DNA from: Porogramme epimiltina
Lineage: Eukaryota > Basidiomycota > Agaricomycetes > Polyporales > Polyporaceae
Length of the DNA stretch: 64,000 nucleotides
Direction of reading: 5' to 3'
Assembly (NCBI GenBank): GCA_900155495.1
Contig: FTLJ01000444.1
Location: 1-64,000, forward strand
The notes under the pieces were generated by a model. The model was not told where the DNA came from and searched no databases. It saw nothing but the letters and a program-made list of their open reading frames with translations. Below are positions 1-12,947 of this stretch, piece after piece. The stretch's first letter is position 1. Each line of letters opens with the position of its first letter. Made by a program: the position numbers and the translations under genes.

Positions 1-483
1 GCCCCGACATCTGTCCCGAAGAGCTCGACAAGATGAGCGCAGCGGTCGAAACACTCGGTGCGTTCTGCCCTCCTCCCCCCACCCCCCGCACGCCTCTCAA
101 TCCCGCCCCCACCACTCCCCCACACAGACAAAGAATACGGACCCATCGTGCAGCCCATCTTCATCTCCGTCGACCCCGCGCGGGACACGGTCCCCCAAGT
201 GGCGCGCTACGTGTCCGAGTTCCACCCGCGCCTGGTCGGCCTCACGGGCGACTACGCGACGCTCAAGGCGACGTGCAAGGCGTACCGCGTGTACTTCTCG
301 ACGCCGCCCGACGCGCAGCCAACAGACGACTACCTCGTTGACCACTCCATCTTCTTCTACTTCATGGACCCCGCCGGCCGCTTCGTTGACGCGTTCGGCA
401 AGGCGAGCTCTGAGGCGGACGTCGTTGCGCGTGTCCAGAAGGAGGTCGCACGCTGGGAAGCCGAGACGGGGCGCAGGGTATAG
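1..483 (+). CDS. SCO1: SCO1-type copper chaperone, 3' part
   Basis: This is the C-terminal part of a SCO1/SenC mitochondrial copper chaperone, which loads the CuA site of cytochrome c oxidase at the inner membrane. The gene enters from the left edge. The first exon (frame from base 3, ending at 57) reads PDICPEELDKM, so the second cysteine of the CxxxC copper site is visible and bases 1-2 fit the end of the first cysteine codon. An intron runs from 58 (GT) to 127 (AG). The second exon continues with IFISVDPARDT, LVGLTG, YRVYFSTP and the metal-binding-histidine block YLVDHSIFFYFMDP, then stops at 481-483. The histidine in VDHS is the third copper ligand of the family. The thioredoxin-like fold is complete at its C-terminus. 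The transmembrane and targeting parts lie outside the window. Confidence 0.93.
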
Positions 484-737
484 TGGTTGGGATAGTGGTT
501 GGGACAGTGTCGGAAGAAGGGGATCCGAGGAGGGTTGGCATGCGGCTGTTTGATACTTTACGACATGTGGGGGCGACCTTCCCGCCCCGCTGTAATAGAC
601 CCACCCCGCTCAGAGAAGCAGACTATCAAAATCATTCCTAGTTCGCGTGCGGACGGTTGTTTTGGCGTTCGTGTGGACGGAGTGGATAGGAAAGTGCAAA
701 GAAAGCAGCGTGTAGGGGAAGTCTCTAATACATGCCA

Positions 738-1177
738 TCACTCCTCCTCCGCGGCCTCGAGCCTGCGTTTCGAGAGCTCTTTCATGCGGCGCATGTAGCT
801 GAGCAGTTTGAATAAGCACATGTTCCACGGGCCCCAATGACGGACACGAAATACTCACTCCTCGTACTGGCACCTACGGATTCAAACACACGTTGGCTCA
901 GCCACCGACAACGAGAGGGCGAATAGCACTCACTTCTCGTACGCATGACGCTCATTGTCGCACTCCCAAGGCATGTACAGCTTGTCCTTCCGGCAGACGT
1001 TGAGGGGGATGAGCAGCCTACCGTCGAGAGGGGGAGAAGTCGGGTGATGTAGGAGGGCAGGTGAATGCATGTTGGCATAGTATAGAGGAAGACATACGCG
1101 GAACACTGATCCCTCCATCCAACGGGCACCTTCGCCGATTTAAGCTCTGCCTGGGAGGCGGTCGTGGAGGAAGTCAT
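738..1177 (-). CDS. NDUFB7: NADH:ubiquinone oxidoreductase subunit NDUFB7/B18
   Basis: This is a small complex I accessory subunit (B18 family) of the intermembrane space side. Four exons join in frame: 1177-1098, 1017-934, 873-859 and 798-738, giving 79 residues. The twin CX9C signature is intact: CSALLIPLNVC and CDNERHAYEKC each hold two cysteines nine residues apart, as needed for Mia40-dependent import and folding. It ends in an acidic/basic helix (MRRMKELSKRRLEAAEEE). All introns have GT-AG ends; the third exon is only 15 nt. It is convergent with SCO1 (254 bp between the stops) and divergent from the HET gene. Human NDUFB7 is longer at both ends, but fungal forms are short, so the length is not worrying. 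Confidence 0.9.
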
Positions 1178-1681
1178 CGTCGTGGGTGTGGTCGCTGCCT
1201 TGAACAGTGAACTGCTCGAACCCTGCCCCGGCCGAGCTGCACGTGGGCGCTAATGAGTATTTAGGCGCGCATCGCTGGCTTACGTCTTTGCTGGGTTTCC
1301 TCAGTCCTGAGCTGCGAACACTCCACTCCGTCTCCTTCTGTAATTGCACTACCACAGCACGCCGCAGCGCATCGCACTGCCGGCAGCCCAAGGACCATCG
1401 TAACAGCTCGCACGAACACCGCCGTGTGCATATTTCCAAGCCAGCCCCGCCGATTCATAGCCACAACATGTGCTCCTCCCGGGGACCACGGGTACATAAG
1501 TTCTGTTCCCAACACGACACCCGGTCCCCAAGTCCTTTCGTTGACGGCTACCCGTGGTATTAGTCGTGACATACCGGCCTTCCTGCGTAGAGCTTTCGCA
1601 GATCACTGTGCGTCTCAGCTCGTCAAACACCTTACACTCGGCTGATATCATGCAGTATACTGGTAGCACACCCGCACTGCA
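1178..1681. promoter_or_regulatory. Divergent intergenic region NDUFB7 / HET-RRM gene
   Basis: 504 bp lie between two divergent start codons and must hold both promoters. I see no convincing TATA box or other motif and no supported gene in it; the open frames across it have no recognisable protein features. Confidence 0.5.
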
Positions 1682-4245
1682 ATGTGGCTGCTCGATACAT
1701 CCAGCGCAGAACTGCATTTCTTCTCCGACGCCGCTCGTGTCCCCGGTGGCTACGCGATTCTATCTCATACCTGGATAGGCAAAGAGCAATCTTTTCAGGA
1801 CATCAGGGACGTCGTTTCCCGCTGCGCCGAGACTGGAGAGAACCCCCGCGATCATGTCTCACCCAAGGTCCGCAACTTCTGCATTATGGCCGAGAGCTAT
1901 GGTCATCGCTGGGGATGGATCGACTCGTGCTGCATCGACAAGACAAGTAGTACTGAGCTCTCTGAGGCCATAAACTCGATGTTCCGGTGGTACACCCTTG
2001 CTGAGGTCTGCTTTGCTTACCTCGAGGATGTCCCATTCGACGACGACATCCACAGCATTGGCTCAGCCTTTCGGCAGGCGCGGTGGCATACGCGGGGATG
2101 GACACTGCAGGAACTCCTTGCACCCGCATTCCTACTATTCGTTTCCCGCGAGTGGAAACTCATGGGCTCCAAGTTGGACCACGCGTTGCTCCTCCAATGG
2201 ATCACCCGGATTCCCGCACAGTACCTAACCCACGAGCAGGCATTCAACGATACCCGCGTTTCCATAGCCCTTCGCATGTCCTGGGCATCTCGTCGCGCTA
2301 CTACTCGCATAGAAGACGAGGCTTATTGCCTCCTTGGATTGTTTGACGTCACGCTGCCCATCCAATACGGAGAAGGCCGAAAGTCATTCCAACGATTGCA
2401 AGAGGAGCTAGTAAAGCGCTCTCAGGATACGACAATTTTTGTATGGGGTGGAGGCCGTTTGGTTGAAAATAGCGAGTTCTACCGACCGGCATCACTGAAA
2501 ACCATGCAACATCGGTTTCACGGCCACGATTTTTTTGCTTTTGCCCCTAACCCCCAGGTCTTCTCTTACCTTCCCTCAATTCATTACACGCCCTCGCTTC
2601 GCAAAGGAGAATTAACCCAACCATACATGCCTGACCAATGGTCAGACCAGGTATGTCTATGTGCAGGACTGTTTTAGAGTTTCCTAAAGTGCTATGCTAG
2701 ATGGACGAAGATCAGAGAAAACTGCGGGCAACCGGCCCGTTTGGGAAGATTGAGCTCCCGTCGTTCGAAGTCACAGCGATGGGAGTGAAGTGCCGCTTTC
2801 CCATTGGTGAGGTCGACTCAATTACAGTAGCAGTACTCCTCTCTCAAAAACGGGGGTCTGGGCCTGGCCACCGCGACCAAAACCTGGGGCTCCTGCTGTT
2901 TCCCGCACCAGCGCACGTTCTCCAAGACCCTGATCGGAAGACTTACTTCGTATCTTGGACTTTCGGTCAACATCACTTCCGGGTGGTGGAGCTCGGGGAT
3001 GATTTATACAACTTAAAACTTGGGGGGAGATCCTTCACACCTGTTTGGCGTAACATCTGCATCTCCGCCCTCCATGACGTTGGAGGTATCACGCATTGCA
3101 TCTCGAGGCTCACCATCGACAGTTTCCCCACCGTCCCATTTCGTATCCCTCGCTGGCTGTTGTGTGCCATCGCGTCCCTCAACTTTGAAGCCGTCTCAAG
3201 TCGGACGGGACCAGCACAATTATGGTTTACCTTCTTCAGTATGCAGACCGGAGAACATATACACTTAGCCTTTGGCTTGTGTTCAAAGGCTCGACGTACC
3301 GACGGCCGTCCGTTCCACTGGGCAAAGGCATTAATTCACTTCTCTGGATGTGGAAAGCCATCTGTCAGTCGTGAAACATTCGTTCCTCAGGGGTCGGAAC
3401 ACGATTGCGGACAAGATCATGTCAACGGTCATGTAGGGCCCACTGGGCCTTGCACAAGACAGTTTGGCGACATCGAGCGGACCATCCGGCTGTCATTCTC
3501 GCCTTGCAAGTTTTTGCCCAATACCACGCTGGTCGTCCACATCGAACTACTGGGTACTGTATACGAAGCGATACAACGATCAGCAAATGTGTTCATCCCT
3601 CCTCCTATACCGGCAACGCATATACACGACAGTGCAATGGCTCCGTCGCCTAGCCCTATAGTACCTACCTGCCTAAAGCCAACAGTTGGCTCAAGTTTGG
3701 AGCCCAGGATCTCCAGGGGACCTCACGTGTCTGGGAAACTAAAGGAAGCACCGGACATCGTCTTGGTTGGCAGAGAATCTTCAAACTGCATCAAAGCCAG
3801 CTCTGACAATACTCCGATCCAGGAGAACGGTAACCCCGCTCCTCGCCCCTGTGTCCCTTCTGGCCCATTGACCTACGCGGCCGCCGTTGCGAGCAATTCG
3901 ACAGCCATTCGCTACCTAACAGTAGTCTCAAAGACGACACCCCCTTCAGTTGGAGAAAATACGAACAGTACACCCTCGACAATCCTCTTCATTCACAACC
4001 TTCCGAATGATGCGACCGGAGACAATGTCTGGAACATGCTTGGCCAATTCTACAGTATTATCAAATGTGTACGGTTTCGTTCTGCTAGTACGAGGGGCTC
4101 GCGATCAAGGCTTGGGGGGTCTGCGTATATCGAATTTTCTAACGTACTGTCTGCGACACTTGCATTCGGCCATCTTACAGGAGTTTTTATGGGGGGCCGT
4201 CCAATCCGTGTTGAATATTCCTCCGGGTGGAGACAGGATGCCTAG
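1682..4245 (+). CDS. HET-domain protein with C-terminal RNA-recognition motif
   Basis: Two exons (1682-2650 and 2701-4245, intron 50 bp, phase 0) encode about 837 residues. The N-terminus is a classical HET (heterokaryon incompatibility) domain: MWLLDTSS start, YAILSHTW at residues 24-31, DSCCIDK at 81-87, INSMFRWY at about 97-104, and RGWTLQELLAP at about 138-148. It is followed by the usual basidiomycete HET-associated segment (AYCLLGLFDV, PIQYGEG, FVWGGG) and a long beta-rich middle region. The last about 90 residues (about 750-830) look like an RRM: RNP2-like ILFIHNLP, then a loop rich in Arg/Ser, and RNP1-like GGSAYIEFS, then GGRPIRVEY. The middle region and the RRM lie in one uninterrupted exon, so the fusion does not depend on a splice guess. 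HET proteins trigger cell death on non-self recognition; the RRM implies RNA binding, which is inference. It is convergent with the EF-hand gene. Confidence 0.85.
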
Positions 4246-4654
4246 TAGCGAAAACCTCTTGTATGTGGAAGTTAGTAGTACTAAGAGATTATTGAGAGGC
4301 TGTAATTACGATGTACTAAACTTATGCTATACAAACGGCACCTCTGATCTGGCTGGTGTATGTCGCGATGAGCACAATGCATTTCTCCGTGACATTGCAG
4401 TAGTATGCGCAAAAGGCTAGCACTAGACTCACCCATTGTCGGGGAAAGCTTATTATGAAATCCTTAGTTGGTTTTCTGGTAGCAGAAGCACGGCTGGGGT
4501 CACTGAATGCCCCAATGTCTTGGAATAATTGTGCGGAGAACGAGAGCTTCTGTCGGCGGGGACCCCTATCCTTGAATTTGCTAGTCATACATTCCTTCTC
4601 ACAAAAGATCTGAGACAAATGCGGGAATCCGAATACAGATAGGGATGATATACA
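4246..4654. other. Convergent 3' intergenic region
   Basis: 409 bp between the stop of the HET-RRM gene and the stop of the EF-hand gene, AT-richer than the flanking exons. It presumably holds both 3' UTRs and terminators. No gene is seen. Confidence 0.5.
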
Positions 4655-7600
4655 CTACTGAACGACAGGCGAACGAAATAAAGCTACGAACGCCGAAGCA
4701 ACTTGGCGAAAGAGAGAAATCACGGCAAGCACGGGATACATCCACCAACTAAGTGGTATCATGTTCTTCTTGGTAAGCAGTTCCACCACGTTTTTTGCAT
4801 GATCCTTCAGTTGTCCTACGTCTTTGGTGAGGTCGCTCAGTGGCTGTCATCATAGGCCCGTGAAGGCATGTCAATATTGGATGAATGAGGCAATGAATTG
4901 AATGCTCGTACCGTACGCGGTGTCTGGGCCGCCGAAGTAATCATGCTACGATACCTCTGCGGTGTTTTGGACACACCGAAAAGAGCTTTGCAGAGGGCTT
5001 CAAGAGCCTCATTACGATTCTGAGCCTAATGCAAATCATCAGCAGTTAGTGGCACTCAGAAGGATAATCAACACATTCGATGACGAAGGGGCCCTACCTC
5101 ATGTTGAATATCAGAGAAAAGCCCGTTGGCAAAGCGGCCGAGTTGTAGGTCGATATCGCACCCCTGCGAGTGCCAGCCCCACATGAGGTTGTGCATTCGC
5201 TTCTCCAATGCTAGGTAAACCACCATGCATGATGTCGCGAGGTTTTCAATTCGAGATAGGTCGCTACGACGCACGGCACTGTCGCTGACAGGCTCTTGGA
5301 GATCGCAATGCAATTGTGACAAGAGCAGATAGAAGAGACTCATGACGTGCTGGAGACATCCAGAGTATATGTATGTGAACGAATCGGTGTCAGAGGTAGT
5401 GAAATGGGGCATACCAATTCAACGCGGGTGTCCCCAATGATAGCTGCAACGGCTGCTTCATCGTCAATATGGTACTGGAACGTTACCAGGTTTGCTTTCA
5501 TCTCGTCCGTCTCTCTTCTACGGCATTCCTCTTGAAGCCGACTCAATTCCGGCGGGACATCTGCCTCTGAGAGATCTTCCACAGTCTCCACTAAAAGAAG
5601 AGGTTTGAGGTACTGGAAAATGTCGGAAATATGTGTCCAATCTTTGGCGGTGGATAGTTTGCTATTGGACTTGAGACCGCTGAGATTCTTCTCGATCTTG
5701 GCGAATGTTTCCGTTATTTGTTGGTAGTACCTATGAAAGTTTTAGAGCAGAGCAAGTCCGAAGGGGTGAGAACAACTTCACCATGAATTGTTGTTGTACC
5801 AGCCAGATACACAGCTGAGAGAGCGGGTCAGCTGGACGGTCATAGTGTTGTGTATCTACCGATAAAATACGTACAATGCGAGCCATTGTGGAACGCTCCA
5901 GCCGTGAGGTCTCTGTCCTCTCTCCCTGTCTTGAGTCCCCTTTGGTGAGACTGGTGCCGAACGGTTTCGCGCCGAGACTGGCTTCAAGTTACAAAAAGTG
6001 TTCATCTCGGCGATAGAGATGGACCCGTTGCCGTCACTGTCCATAATATCTCCAATAGCAGAGCGAACTAGGTCAGAGCGTTTGCGTGAATATGTCATAT
6101 TTTAGACGGATAAAGTCGACTTCCTTACATGTCATCCGCGAGAGGAATTTTATGGCCCATGCATCGTGAGCCATTCCTACTCGAGAGTCGTCGAGGGCCG
6201 TGTAATAGAAGTCATGCAATGCTATGTCAAACCCGCAATGGTGACCAAGTGACGACATCAAATGTATGGAAAATATCATACCTTCAATGAATTCTTGACA
6301 CTTGACGGACCCCTTCCATCGCTACAAAGGAGGCGTGGTTAAAAAAGCGCACTGGAGATGCATGTACATCTCACATTAACTAGAACCAGTCCAGATTAGT
6401 GGTAGAGTATATGATACAATGCAAATCAACAGGGTTAGAAGCTCACTCTGCCAAAGCCTTCTCATGTTCGTCTCACTAATCATTTCATAGTGTCTCTTCG
6501 CAGGCTACTTACTAGTCAGGACCGAGTCGCCTCATAAGTAACAATTGGGGAAAATATACCTGACGCGTTGAAATAGAATCGTCTGAGAGTAGGTGTTGCT
6601 CTACGCCCTGTAACTTCAATTTGCATCGTTCTCTGTGAAGGATGGTATCAATCGGTAACATTGCTAGTACCCTGAAGAATGCATAGCACTCACTCATTCT
6701 TCCGGAGTTCTACTTCGAAGGTTTCGCGAAGCATATACTTCATGCTCTCGGTGACGCGCTCACCGGTTTTCATACCTAGCTCTTCTAACGATTCGTCGCT
6801 CTAAGACAGAATTATTAGTAGGGTGCTGAGATAGACCAATGGCTTCACTTGCCTTGATTATTGCTGTAGCACCACCCTGTCGGTCTACCCAATCTTTCAT
6901 TTCCTTAGTATTTGAATCGATATGAGCAATAGTCTCAGATAGACGTTCCATCTGCGAGCTCAATTCCTTGAGTCGCGAGTGAGTCCTTTCAGTGGAACTG
7001 GTCTGGAAGATATGATCGAGCTCATCCGTATGAAGGCTGAACTGAGTACGAAAATGCTCAAGTTTGTCCTTGTAGTGGTTTGACCAGAGAATTCGGACTA
7101 TTTGGGTAAATCATTTGCGTGAAATAGAGACATATAGAATGATATCAAGTACGTACATATTGTCTGCCAGCACCTGTAGTAGAGTCTTCGAACAGCGTGA
7201 GTGACTTTAGTAGCAGCCCGTGGTCACTGAAACGTACTCGACAAGATGTCCTGCGATGATTATAATTTTGGACACAATTTCCGGCCCGGATATCAATTTG
7301 GCAGCTCACCGAAATCTCCAATAGTCTTTTCCATGTCTGTCAATGTCCTCTGCAAACGATCTGTGTGCTCGGTTTGCTCGTCGGTCATAGGGATAATGAC
7401 GTTCAGGTGAACGACACTGCGCATCTGACAGACCATTAAACTTTATCTGTAAGCTACTGTACTCAAAAACCTACTTGCCATATCAGTGTGTGTTCGGACA
7501 ATGTTCATATCGTTCTCTTTTTGTTGCTGTTCCAGACAGACTACTTTCTGCGGGCAATAAAGCGGCAGAGTTAGACATTCCCACACCAGACATAACACTT

Positions 7601-8161
7601 CGTAATGTGCAATATTACCTTCATAGCAGTCACGACAATCTATGAAAATAGTGCTGAGTTATACACACCCGTGAGATGGAGTCACTGGCTTACCTGTGCA
7701 ATTGGATGGAGGCTTGCGATCGTGCTCACATAGTCCAATATTTTATCAACTCCTTTCAATGCAACGGTGGCTATGTCAGATGCCCTGCGGCCTGAAGCTT
7801 CGATGTCGTGTATACGCCGGGATGTGTCAATGATTGAAGCTTCGACGACCGACTCCATCTTGTCTACCAGTGAATGGCGGTCAGGACCCTGTTGGCAATC
7901 AGGAGGATGTAGGATGTGCGTACAGAGTTTGTTCTTGAGCTTGCTTTCTTGTGTGGTTTTGTTGACCACGACACTGAATGCTATCAGCTTCTTGAAGGGA
8001 CGAGTCTGCTTGAGATCAGCTTTGTCCAGGGGCTGAGAAAGGTTCTCATCGTTGAGAGGGGGAGGGTTGCCATCTCCGACAGTCAGTTTCTTCAAACGTC
8101 TAAACAGCTGTACGGTCCGTCGCCAATGACGGGGTGGGTTCAACGTGGGAGCGGAAGACAT
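4655..8161 (-). CDS. EF-hand, helical/coiled-coil protein with C-terminal membrane segment
   Basis: A long gene broken by many short introns. Exon 1 (8161 to about 7690) starts MSSAPTLNPP and holds a basic segment followed by amphipathic helices (MESVVEASIIDTSRRIHDIE). Further exons give Gln/Glu-rich helices (CLEQQQKENDMN, LQRTLTDMEKTIGDF, MERLSETIAHIDSN). A canonical EF-hand follows near 6040, with calcium loop DSDGNGSISIAE (all liganding positions present) and the block WSVPQWLA. The last exons read NRNEALEALCKALFGV and end with a hydrophobic helix, WWMYPVLAVISLF, before the stop at 4655-4657. The EF-hand plus 'WSVPQWLA..GWY' arrangement belongs, from memory, to a family common in Agaricomycetes without assigned function. 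The C-terminal helix suggests membrane anchoring. Interior exon edges were only partly resolved, so the exact length is uncertain. Confidence 0.7.
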
Positions 8162-8961
8162 ACTAGGATGAGGCGAGGACAGATACTGAGCCGCGGGACA
8201 TTTGGGCCGTTATATGCACGTCGAGAGCCCCGTCACGGCCCTCACCGGGTGTGCGTTATGACACCCTGCTCAATCGTGCACTCAAGGAAGTATGTAGCGG
8301 TCCACCATCCGGCACACCGCTGTTTTACTCCCCCGATACGCCCGCAGTACACGCAGCGCGTCCCCAACACCTTACATGCACTGCGAATGGTGCGTAAAGC
8401 TGTCGGCGAGGCGGATGTCCGACCAACGAGCGCATACCGGGCCCGAGGCATGGGACTGTGAGGAGTCTGAGAAGCGGAAGCGTTGAATACAGTGGTGAGC
8501 GGATATGAAGAAAGTGTGTAACCCACGTCCGATTGATCCACCACCATCTTGTGTCGTGTTGGCGTTGTAGTTGGCGCACACTAATATAGCCCGAATGCGA
8601 AGTATCCGGTGCGACCGGTTTACACAGAAGTTTGCAGCTGTGGGGCAGCCCGGCTAGGTGCGGCGTCACGTTGGTGGCAGATATAAGGGACTCGTGATAC
8701 GGTTCAGCATGGAGAAGGTGTGTGTTAGTGCATGGAAGAGTCATGAGTGCGGCAAAGTGACAAGAGTAGTAGCAGAACAGCTATGATTGTAAGAACAGGC
8801 AAAGCCTCGGTGCCGTCACCAGAGAGGTGGACGCAGAGTTCAGGGTCCAGTCATCGAGAATGGGCGCCTCCCTGCGAGAGAAACGCGCGTCTTAATACCA
8901 CAGAGCAAAAATACAGTATTGAATCCAACCATCGTTGACCAAGCCCCCGCCCCAGCACCGC
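8162..8961. other. Intergenic region upstream of the EF-hand gene
   Basis: 800 bp between the EF-hand start codon (8161) and the RPN10 stop (8962). It should hold the EF-hand gene promoter and the RPN10 3' UTR. Open frames on both strands here have no recognisable protein character. No RNA gene is seen. Confidence 0.45.
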
Positions 8962-10157
8962 TCACTTCTGTTGTTGGTCCTTCATGCTCATCTCGATCGC
9001 CTTCTTGATCGCGTCCTCTTCGCTCTCCTCCTCCTCGCCCTCGGCCATCTCAACATCGCCCTCCTGTGACATCGCAAGTGCGCGGGCAAGCATCGCGTCT
9101 TCATCCTCCTCGTCCTCTTCTGCGGGTGCAGACCGCGCCGCGGCCGGTGCCGGTGCCGATGTATGCGCAGCCGCAGGTGCCGATGTGGGTGCGGGCGCAG
9201 AGGACGAGGGGCCAGCGGCCTGCGCGGCTGCGGCTTGGCGGGCTTGCTCCTCCTCCATGGACATGCGCAGCGCCTGCAAATATCAGGCCATGAGTACGTT
9301 TGGCAGGTCCGTACGGGTAAAGGAACGTCGCACGACGCACCATTGCCAGTTCTGGGTCGAGGCTGGGGTCGACACCAAACTCGAAACCACCACCGCCCGG
9401 CGCGGGCCCTGCCGCGTCGCCCATAGCCTCTTCTGGAATCCCGCGGTCGCCGGCGAGGATGGGGGATGTGAGGACCATGTCGGAAAGGAGATGCGTGCCT
9501 GGTGGCACAGAGAGGTAATGGCTGTATGCACCGGTCAGCCCTCGCGCAAACGCCCTTAGGATGAAGGAACCACTCACCAGTTCTCGCCGCTAGTGACATT
9601 GTCGACGAAGGTCTTGAGAACACTGCGCTCGCCCTCTTCGATGCCGTCGCCGAATGCGATAATGTCCACGGCGACGTTGTTCTTCTTGAGACGCTTGGCA
9701 AGGCGGACCATGAACTTCTCGTCGCCGGCCTGGCCCTCTGGAGGTGAGCCGGCAAAGACGACGACGCGCTGACGGAGGTTCTTGTTTGATCTGTGCTTGA
9801 GAGCGAGAAGGGCCTTCTCGATAGCATTAGGGATGTTGGCGACGCCGCCGAGCTTGTCCTGTGCTGAGTGGATTGCTCCGAGTATGGATCCCAGCTCTTT
9901 GGTATTTGTTACGAGCACCTCTGGGCTGGGAGCGTGCGTCCATATCAGAAGTGCAGCTCTGAGGATAACAGGGACATGACGAACCCCTTGCCAGCCATGG
10001 TCATGAAACCGACGGTGTTCTCTGGGTTAGAGTCGACCTTTGTCTGGAAGAGGGTTGTGACGGCGTCTGCTTGCGCGCGGAATCTGTCTGGGTGGTAGTC
10101 GCCATTGCGCATGTATTCGGAGTTGTCGACGATGATAACTGTTGCTTCCAGAGGCAT
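8962..10157 (-). CDS. RPN10: 26S proteasome ubiquitin receptor Rpn10 (S5a)
   Basis: This is the proteasome regulatory-particle subunit that binds polyubiquitin and stabilises the lid-base contact. It starts MPLEATVIIVDNSEYMRNGDY, the usual opening of the VWA domain, and continues through the VWA fold (NTVGFMTMAGKG, LGSILGAIHSAQDKL, RVVVFAGSPPEGQ, VDIIAFGDGIEEGE). After it come SHYLSVPPGTHLLSDMV and the C-terminal region with ubiquitin-interacting motifs: ALRMSMEEE, then an Ala/Pro/Ser-rich linker, LARALAMSQ, an acidic stretch and IKKAIEMSMKDQ before the stop at 8962. Several introns of about 50-60 nt interrupt it. It is divergent from the actin gene, with about 640 bp between the two start codons. 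Confidence 0.95.
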
Positions 10158-10800
10158 GGTGGGCGGAAAAGCAGGAGAGGAGGGGAACGGTGAGACTGAG
10201 CGGAGCGCGGTGCGAGACGCGTCAGCGCAGGGACGCGTCTCGATCGAGCGCCTGCAATAGAGTCACGTGCACGGCGGAGGACGATGGCAGCTCGCGGCGC
10301 GGAGAGCTTGGCAGCCGTGGGCGTGTGCGCGGGGCGGCGAAGAGCTGCTGCTCGGCGTAAGAGAATGGATTTGCTGCGGGTTGTGCAGCGCGGGCGGGGA
10401 CCAAGGCCGTCCTGGACGTCGGGGGGCGCAGCGCAGGCGGCCAAGGGGGCGGTGGCTGCGGGCCGCGTGCGCGGTGGGGAGTGCCTGCCCTGAAGCCATC
10501 GTGATAACGGACAAGAGCGAATCAGGGCATCGAGACCCTCTGCCCAACGCCAGTCTCGCTCTCTCCTCATCCTCCACGTCGCTCAGGTCAGTCCATCCGC
10601 CAGTCTCGCTTTCCTCGCCGCGCATACACTCGCTGACCCTCCCCCTCCCCCTCCTTCCCGCACTCGCCGTCTGACATACCATTGCGCTGCGCTCGCACCG
10701 CCTCGGCGTTTGATACATTATATATCGTCCACATGTAGCCGCATCTCTCTTCCCCACTCTTCTCTTCTTTCTCTTTCACGACACGAACTAGTACGACAAC
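10158..10800. promoter_or_regulatory. Bidirectional promoter RPN10 / actin
   Basis: 643 bp between divergent start codons. The actin side has a long pyrimidine-rich tract (about 10550-10670 and 10740-10790), as is common at strong fungal promoters, and a TATA element just before it. No gene is supported here, although GC-rich open frames cross it. Confidence 0.6.
10719..10725 (+). promoter_or_regulatory. TATA box of the actin gene
   Basis: TATATAT in an otherwise GC-rich region, about 80 nt upstream of the actin ATG and followed by a CT-rich tract typical of fungal transcription start regions. Confidence 0.6.
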
Positions 10801-12368
<1,568 letters not shown>

Positions 12369-12947
12369 GCGACAGCAGTTGTGGCGGCCAAGGGAAAAAC
12401 GGAGAAGGTACCCGCGCGCTCGACGTAGTAGACGATCCCCTTACCCCCTACCGTACCGTACGCAGCCGTTCTTTTGTTTGCCCGCAGCATTTTCATGACC
12501 GCGCGTCCGCCCGGATCGCCGTCGTTGCCTTTGGACGGAATTCCTTTTTGCATCGTGGCGGCGGAGGAGTGCGCTTGTATTATGTCGATACTTGGGACGT
12601 GTTGAATGACAGAAACGAATGGCTTTCGTATATCTCTTCATTGCAACGGCATTGTGCTCGGATTGAGAAAGACCGACATGCGCGAGAAGGCCGGGCTGCG
12701 CGAACACAGGTAAAATTTGTCGTTTGGTGCACGTCCGCATCTATTATTTATTGGTATACAGATACAGTACGTTTATGCGTAGTTATGCGTGCGCTCCGAC
12801 GGCAGGAATAAACGCCCCCCAGGGGGTGAAGAGAAGAGAGAGAGACTGAGCATCTGCGTGTTGTCCGCCCCAAAGTCTGAACTGTGTTACACGATACTAC
12901 AAAACCGGCCCCGCACGCCCTTCCTCCGCTCCGCCTCCACCAGCCAC
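12369..12947. other. Convergent 3' region, actin / SEC14
   Basis: 579 bp between the two stop codons. It holds the 3' UTRs of both genes and no supported coding sequence. Confidence 0.5.

Noticed and set aside
7865..7925. Possible short intron in exon 1 of the EF-hand gene
   Set aside because: The GT-AG stretch is only 35 nt and removing it shifts the frame into a stop; the unspliced frame continues sensibly.
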